DNA of 33,789 nt from Geobacter sp. (GTDB taxonomy: Bacteria > Desulfobacterota > Desulfuromonadia > Geobacterales > Pseudopelobacteraceae): contig PLYK01000137.1 in NCBI GenBank assembly GCA_003151775.1, positions 1-33,789 on the forward strand, written 5' to 3'. Made by a program: the position numbers and the translations under genes. This document shows positions 31,601 to 33,789 of the stretch, one piece after another (within the stretch, counting starts at the first letter, position 1; every line of letters starts with the position of its first letter). Under the pieces are notes generated by a model. The model did not search any database. It had not been told where the DNA came from and was given only the letters and a program-made list of their open reading frames with translations.

Positions 31601-31957
31601 CTATTTGCGGCGTTCCTTCTCTTCTTCTTCCATTTTGCAGTTGATGCAGAGTGTCGTCACCGGCCGCGCCTTGAGGCGCGCTTCGCTGATCTCCTCGCCG
31701 CACTCCTCGCAGACGCCGAATTCGCCGGCATCGATGCGCTCCAGGGCATCCTTGATCTTATTGATCAGCCTACGCTCGCGGTCACGGATGCGCAGTTCGA
31801 AGTTGCGGTCCGATTCCTGGGTGGCGCGGTCGGTGGGATCAGGGAAGTTGGCTGCATCGGAGGTCATTTCCGTAACCGTCTTGTCCGCCTCGCCGAGCAG
31901 TGATTTCATCTCTTCGATCAGAACATTTCTGAAGAATTCAATTTTTTCCGCTTCCAT
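31601..31957 (-). CDS. dksA: DksA/TraR-family zinc-finger transcription factor
   Basis: A 118-aa protein of the DksA family. The helical hairpin carries the tip motif DPTDRA, matching the DxxDxA needed in E. coli DksA to act in the RNA polymerase secondary channel. The zinc finger has all four Cys: CEEC (83, 86) and CINC (104, 107). It is shorter than E. coli DksA (151 aa), lacking much of its N-terminal part, as in many related bacteria. It probably works with ppGpp to adjust rRNA, tRNA and amino-acid gene transcription. Several copies may exist in the genome, so whether this is the main DksA is unknown. A GAF kinase gene follows. Confidence 0.88.
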   Translation of the reverse strand: MEAEKIEFFRNVLIEEMKSLLGEADKTVTEMTSDAANFPDPTDRATQESDRNFELRIRDRERRLINKIKDALERIDAGEFGVCEECGEEISEARLKARPVTTLCINCKMEEEEKERRK

Positions 31958-32049
31958 GGCCTGCTCCTGAATTCAAATGTACAGATTTTATAGGTTGCAG
32001 TGGTGCAAGTCCAGAAAAAAATGGTCGCAGCCCGGACCTGCCGCTATCC

Positions 32050-32193
32050 TAGTTTCCATCCGGAAAGGAGGGATTTTTCGTCCAGGCAAGGAAATCGAGG
32101 GATTGCGCGGAGGCGTACACCGGTACGTCGCACAAGCAAGCCCGAAGATTGACGTCGCATGGGCGGAAAAGAACCCTTTCCGGACGGAAACTA
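32050..32193. repeat. Palindromic dispersed-type element B
   Basis: About 144 bp of long imperfect inverted repeat: TAGTTTCC-TCCGGAAAGG at the left mirrors CCTTTCCGGACGGAAACTA at the right, then TTTTTCGTCCAGGC mirrors GCATGGGCGGAAAAG, with the central hairpin CGTAC-ACCG-GTACG at 32114-32127 near the exact middle. The right end is the radA stop codon. It fills most of the gap between the dksA-like gene and radA. Confidence 0.7.
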
Positions 32194-33540
32194 TCCCAGG
32201 ACATGGTCCATGGCCTCCTCTACAGAAGAGACCCCTACCAGCTTGATCTTTCCTTTCTTGATCCTTTTCAGGTTTCCGGCCGGCAGGATGGCGGTCCCGA
32301 ATCCGAGTTTCTCCGCCTCGGCTATGCGCTGCTCCGGCTGTGTTACGGCCCGCACCTCTCCGGCCAGTCCCACTTCGCCAAGGACAACGGTCTGGGGGCC
32401 GATTACCTTGTCAAGGTGACTGGAAGCCACCGCCATGATCATGGCCAGGTCGGCTGCCGGTTCGTTGAGACGCACCCCCCCGGCGGCGTTAAGGAAGATA
32501 TCCTGCCCGCCCAGATGCAGCCCGACCTTTTTTTCCAAAACCGCCACCAACAGCGCCAGACGGTTATGATCCACCCCGATGGTGGTGCGGCGGGGGACGC
32601 CATAGGATGATTGGCTCACCAGGGCCTGGAGTTCCACCAACAACGGCCGGCTCCCCTCCAGCGAGGTCGTGACCACGGAGCCGGGGACCCCCAGAGGCCG
32701 CTCGGCTAGAAAGAGCTCCGACGGGTTGTCCACACAGCACAACCCCTCCTGTTTCATCTCGAACACTCCTATCTCGTTGGTGGAGCCGAAGCGGTTCTTG
32801 ACCGCCCGCAGGATGCGGAAGGGATGGCTGCCATCCCCCTCGAAGTACAGCACCGTATCGACCATGTGTTCAAGTACCCGCGGCCCGGCAATGGCGCCGT
32901 CCTTGGTGACATGCCCAACAAGAAAAGTCGGAATGTTGTGCCCCTTGGCCAGCAGCATCAACTTGCCGGCCGACTCCCTGACTTGGCTGACGCTGCCGGG
33001 GGCGGATTCCAGGGAGGATGTCCAGACCGTCTGGATGGAGTCCACCACCAGCGCCTGCGGCTTGATGGCCGCGGCATGGGCAATGATGGCCTCAAGCGAG
33101 TTTTCCGCCAGGACCAGGAGCCCCTTGTGGGAGACCCCCAGCCGTTCTCCCCGCAGGCGGGTCTGGGAGGCGGACTCCTCGCCGGACACATACAGCACCG
33201 GGCCGCCGCCGGCCGCCAGGCTGTGCATGGCCTGAAGCAGCAGGGTTGACTTGCCGATGCCGGGATCACCCCCGATCAGCACCAGGGAACCGGGGACGAT
33301 GCCGCCCCCCAGCACCCGGTCAAGCTCGGCAATGCCACAGCTTATGCGCGTCTCCGACTGGGCCGGCACATCGCAGATCGGCACCGGACGGGAGGCCCCG
33401 CCCGACGACAGGCCATGCGCGGGTTTGACGGCCGCCTCTTCGGCCATGCTGTTCCAGGCGCCGCAATCGGGGCATTTCCCCAGCCATTTCGGTGATTGCG
33501 AGCCGCATTTCTGGCAGGCAAAAACGGTTTTCTGTTTCAC
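32191..33540 (-). CDS. radA: DNA repair protein RadA (Sms)
   Basis: A 449-aa RecA-like helicase that drives branch migration in recombination. An N-terminal zinc finger (CQKC at 9-12, CPDC at 23-26) is followed by the ATPase core with Walker A GGDPGIGKST (about 90-99), Walker B LVVDSIQTVW, the RadA-specific KNRFG motif (248-252), and a C-terminal Lon-protease-like domain (GGVRLNEPAADLAMIMAVASS; GEVGLAGEVRAV). Length and motifs are standard. Its stop codon forms the outer edge of palindromic element B. No operon partner is evident in the window. Confidence 0.96.
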   Translation of the reverse strand: MKQKTVFACQKCGSQSPKWLGKCPDCGAWNSMAEEAAVKPAHGLSSGGASRPVPICDVPAQSETRISCGIAELDRVLGGGIVPGSLVLIGGDPGIGKSTLLLQAMHSLAAGGGPVLYVSGEESASQTRLRGERLGVSHKGLLVLAENSLEAIIAHAAAIKPQALVVDSIQTVWTSSLESAPGSVSQVRESAGKLMLLAKGHNIPTFLVGHVTKDGAIAGPRVLEHMVDTVLYFEGDGSHPFRILRAVKNRFGSTNEIGVFEMKQEGLCCVDNPSELFLAERPLGVPGSVVTTSLEGSRPLLVELQALVSQSSYGVPRRTTIGVDHNRLALLVAVLEKKVGLHLGGQDIFLNAAGGVRLNEPAADLAMIMAVASSHLDKVIGPQTVVLGEVGLAGEVRAVTQPEQRIAEAEKLGFGTAILPAGNLKRIKKGKIKLVGVSSVEEAMDHVLG

Positions 33541-33605
33541 GGATTATCCCTCGATGCTTGATATGATGGATGAGAAGGCGTCGCGGATTCAGGTTTGACA
33601 AAATC

Positions 33606-33708
33606 CCGCACTAATTTTTTTATTATTGCACATTACACCGGTATTTCACAAGGAACCGCACTAATATTGCTTGTCCGGAGGTGAATGGTTTGGTATAGTA
33701 ACGGACAA
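33606..33708. other. Repeats in the region upstream of radA
   Basis: CCGCACTAAT occurs twice exactly 50 bp apart (33606-33615, 33656-33665), and TTGTCCG (33671-33677) is mirrored by CGGACAA (33702-33708). These lie in an AT-rich gap between radA and the possible gene at the right edge and may be operator sites or parts of a mobile-element end. Confidence 0.3.
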
Positions 33709-33726
33709 AACTAGTCAGGAATGCGG

Positions 33727-33789
33727 ATGTGCGACAGCGCCGTCGTGGTTCACTGGGACTCGAAACTTACCGATATACCAAGTTTTGCG
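33727..33789 (+). CDS. Possible gene start running off the right edge
   Basis: An open frame beginning MCDSAVVVHWDSKLTDIP continues to the end of the window. AGGA lies 6 bp before this ATG, and an in-frame stop just upstream bars a longer frame except for an ATG at 33721. Only 21 codons are visible, so no product can be named and the call could be chance. Confidence 0.25.
   Translation, partial: MCDSAVVVHWDSKLTDIPSFA

Noticed and set aside
1-33789. CRISPR arrays, rRNA genes, complete insertion sequences or prophage genes
   Set aside because: I saw no regularly spaced direct-repeat array, no rRNA segment, no transposase and no phage structural gene on either strand.

Overview
The window reads as chromosomal DNA of a Geobacter-like bacterium (Desulfuromonadota, Geobacterales). 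This rests on a decaheme c-type cytochrome next to an MtrB/PioB-type outer-membrane porin, a tetrapyrrole gene run that includes a CcsA/CcsB-type cytochrome c assembly gene, many PAS/GAF sensor kinases, a GC-rich coding background, and palindromic intergenic elements of a kind I associate with Geobacter genomes. The species cannot be named from the sequence alone.

Left part, about 215-10370, almost all on the minus strand. A long run of closely spaced or overlapping genes, read right to left: AcuC-like deacetylase, an unrecognised 280-aa protein, a TPR protein, two small single-pass membrane proteins (one only 38 aa), an MlaF-like ABC ATPase, a decaheme lipoprotein cytochrome, an MtrB-like barrel, a PF04392-type substrate-binding protein, a lone receiver protein, an OmpA-type lipoprotein and an Smr protein. 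The cytochrome and barrel should form an electron conduit across the outer membrane. The ABC parts have no permease beside them.

Middle-left, about 10506-14245, minus strand. A CHAD-domain protein, a ParA-type ATPase and a CYTH-NUDIX fusion form a compact set, with a Lys/Ala/Pro-rich ribbon-helix-helix protein just upstream. CHAD binds polyphosphate and CYTH enzymes cleave triphosphate or polyphosphate, so I infer a polyphosphate binding, positioning and turnover module. This is the most interesting hypothesis in the window.

About 14300-19700 is visibly more AT-rich. It carries a decayed DUF4160/DUF2442 pair, a hairpin-bearing non-coding stretch, a very large Cache/PAS hybrid histidine kinase and an intergenic region of short hairpins and a larger palindrome. 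It looks like an insertion into the GC-rich backbone.

About 19776-27844 is housekeeping: hslO and truA on the plus strand, tlpA-like and trxA on the minus strand, then a plus-strand tetrapyrrole operon (siroheme dehydrogenase/ferrochelatase, CcsB-type assembly protein, hemA, hemC, cobA-hemD). It couples heme and siroheme synthesis to cytochrome c maturation, which fits a cytochrome-rich organism.

The right part, about 27975-33789, holds a His-rich Spy/CpxP-like periplasmic protein with a CRP-like site upstream, a palindromic element and strong terminator, a Phd/PIN toxin-antitoxin pair with repeated operator-like sequences, a TumA-like antitoxin with a truncated TumE-like toxin against tRNA-Ala(CGC), a GAF histidine kinase, a DksA-family regulator, a second palindromic element and radA. 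The last 60 bases may open a further gene that runs off the window.
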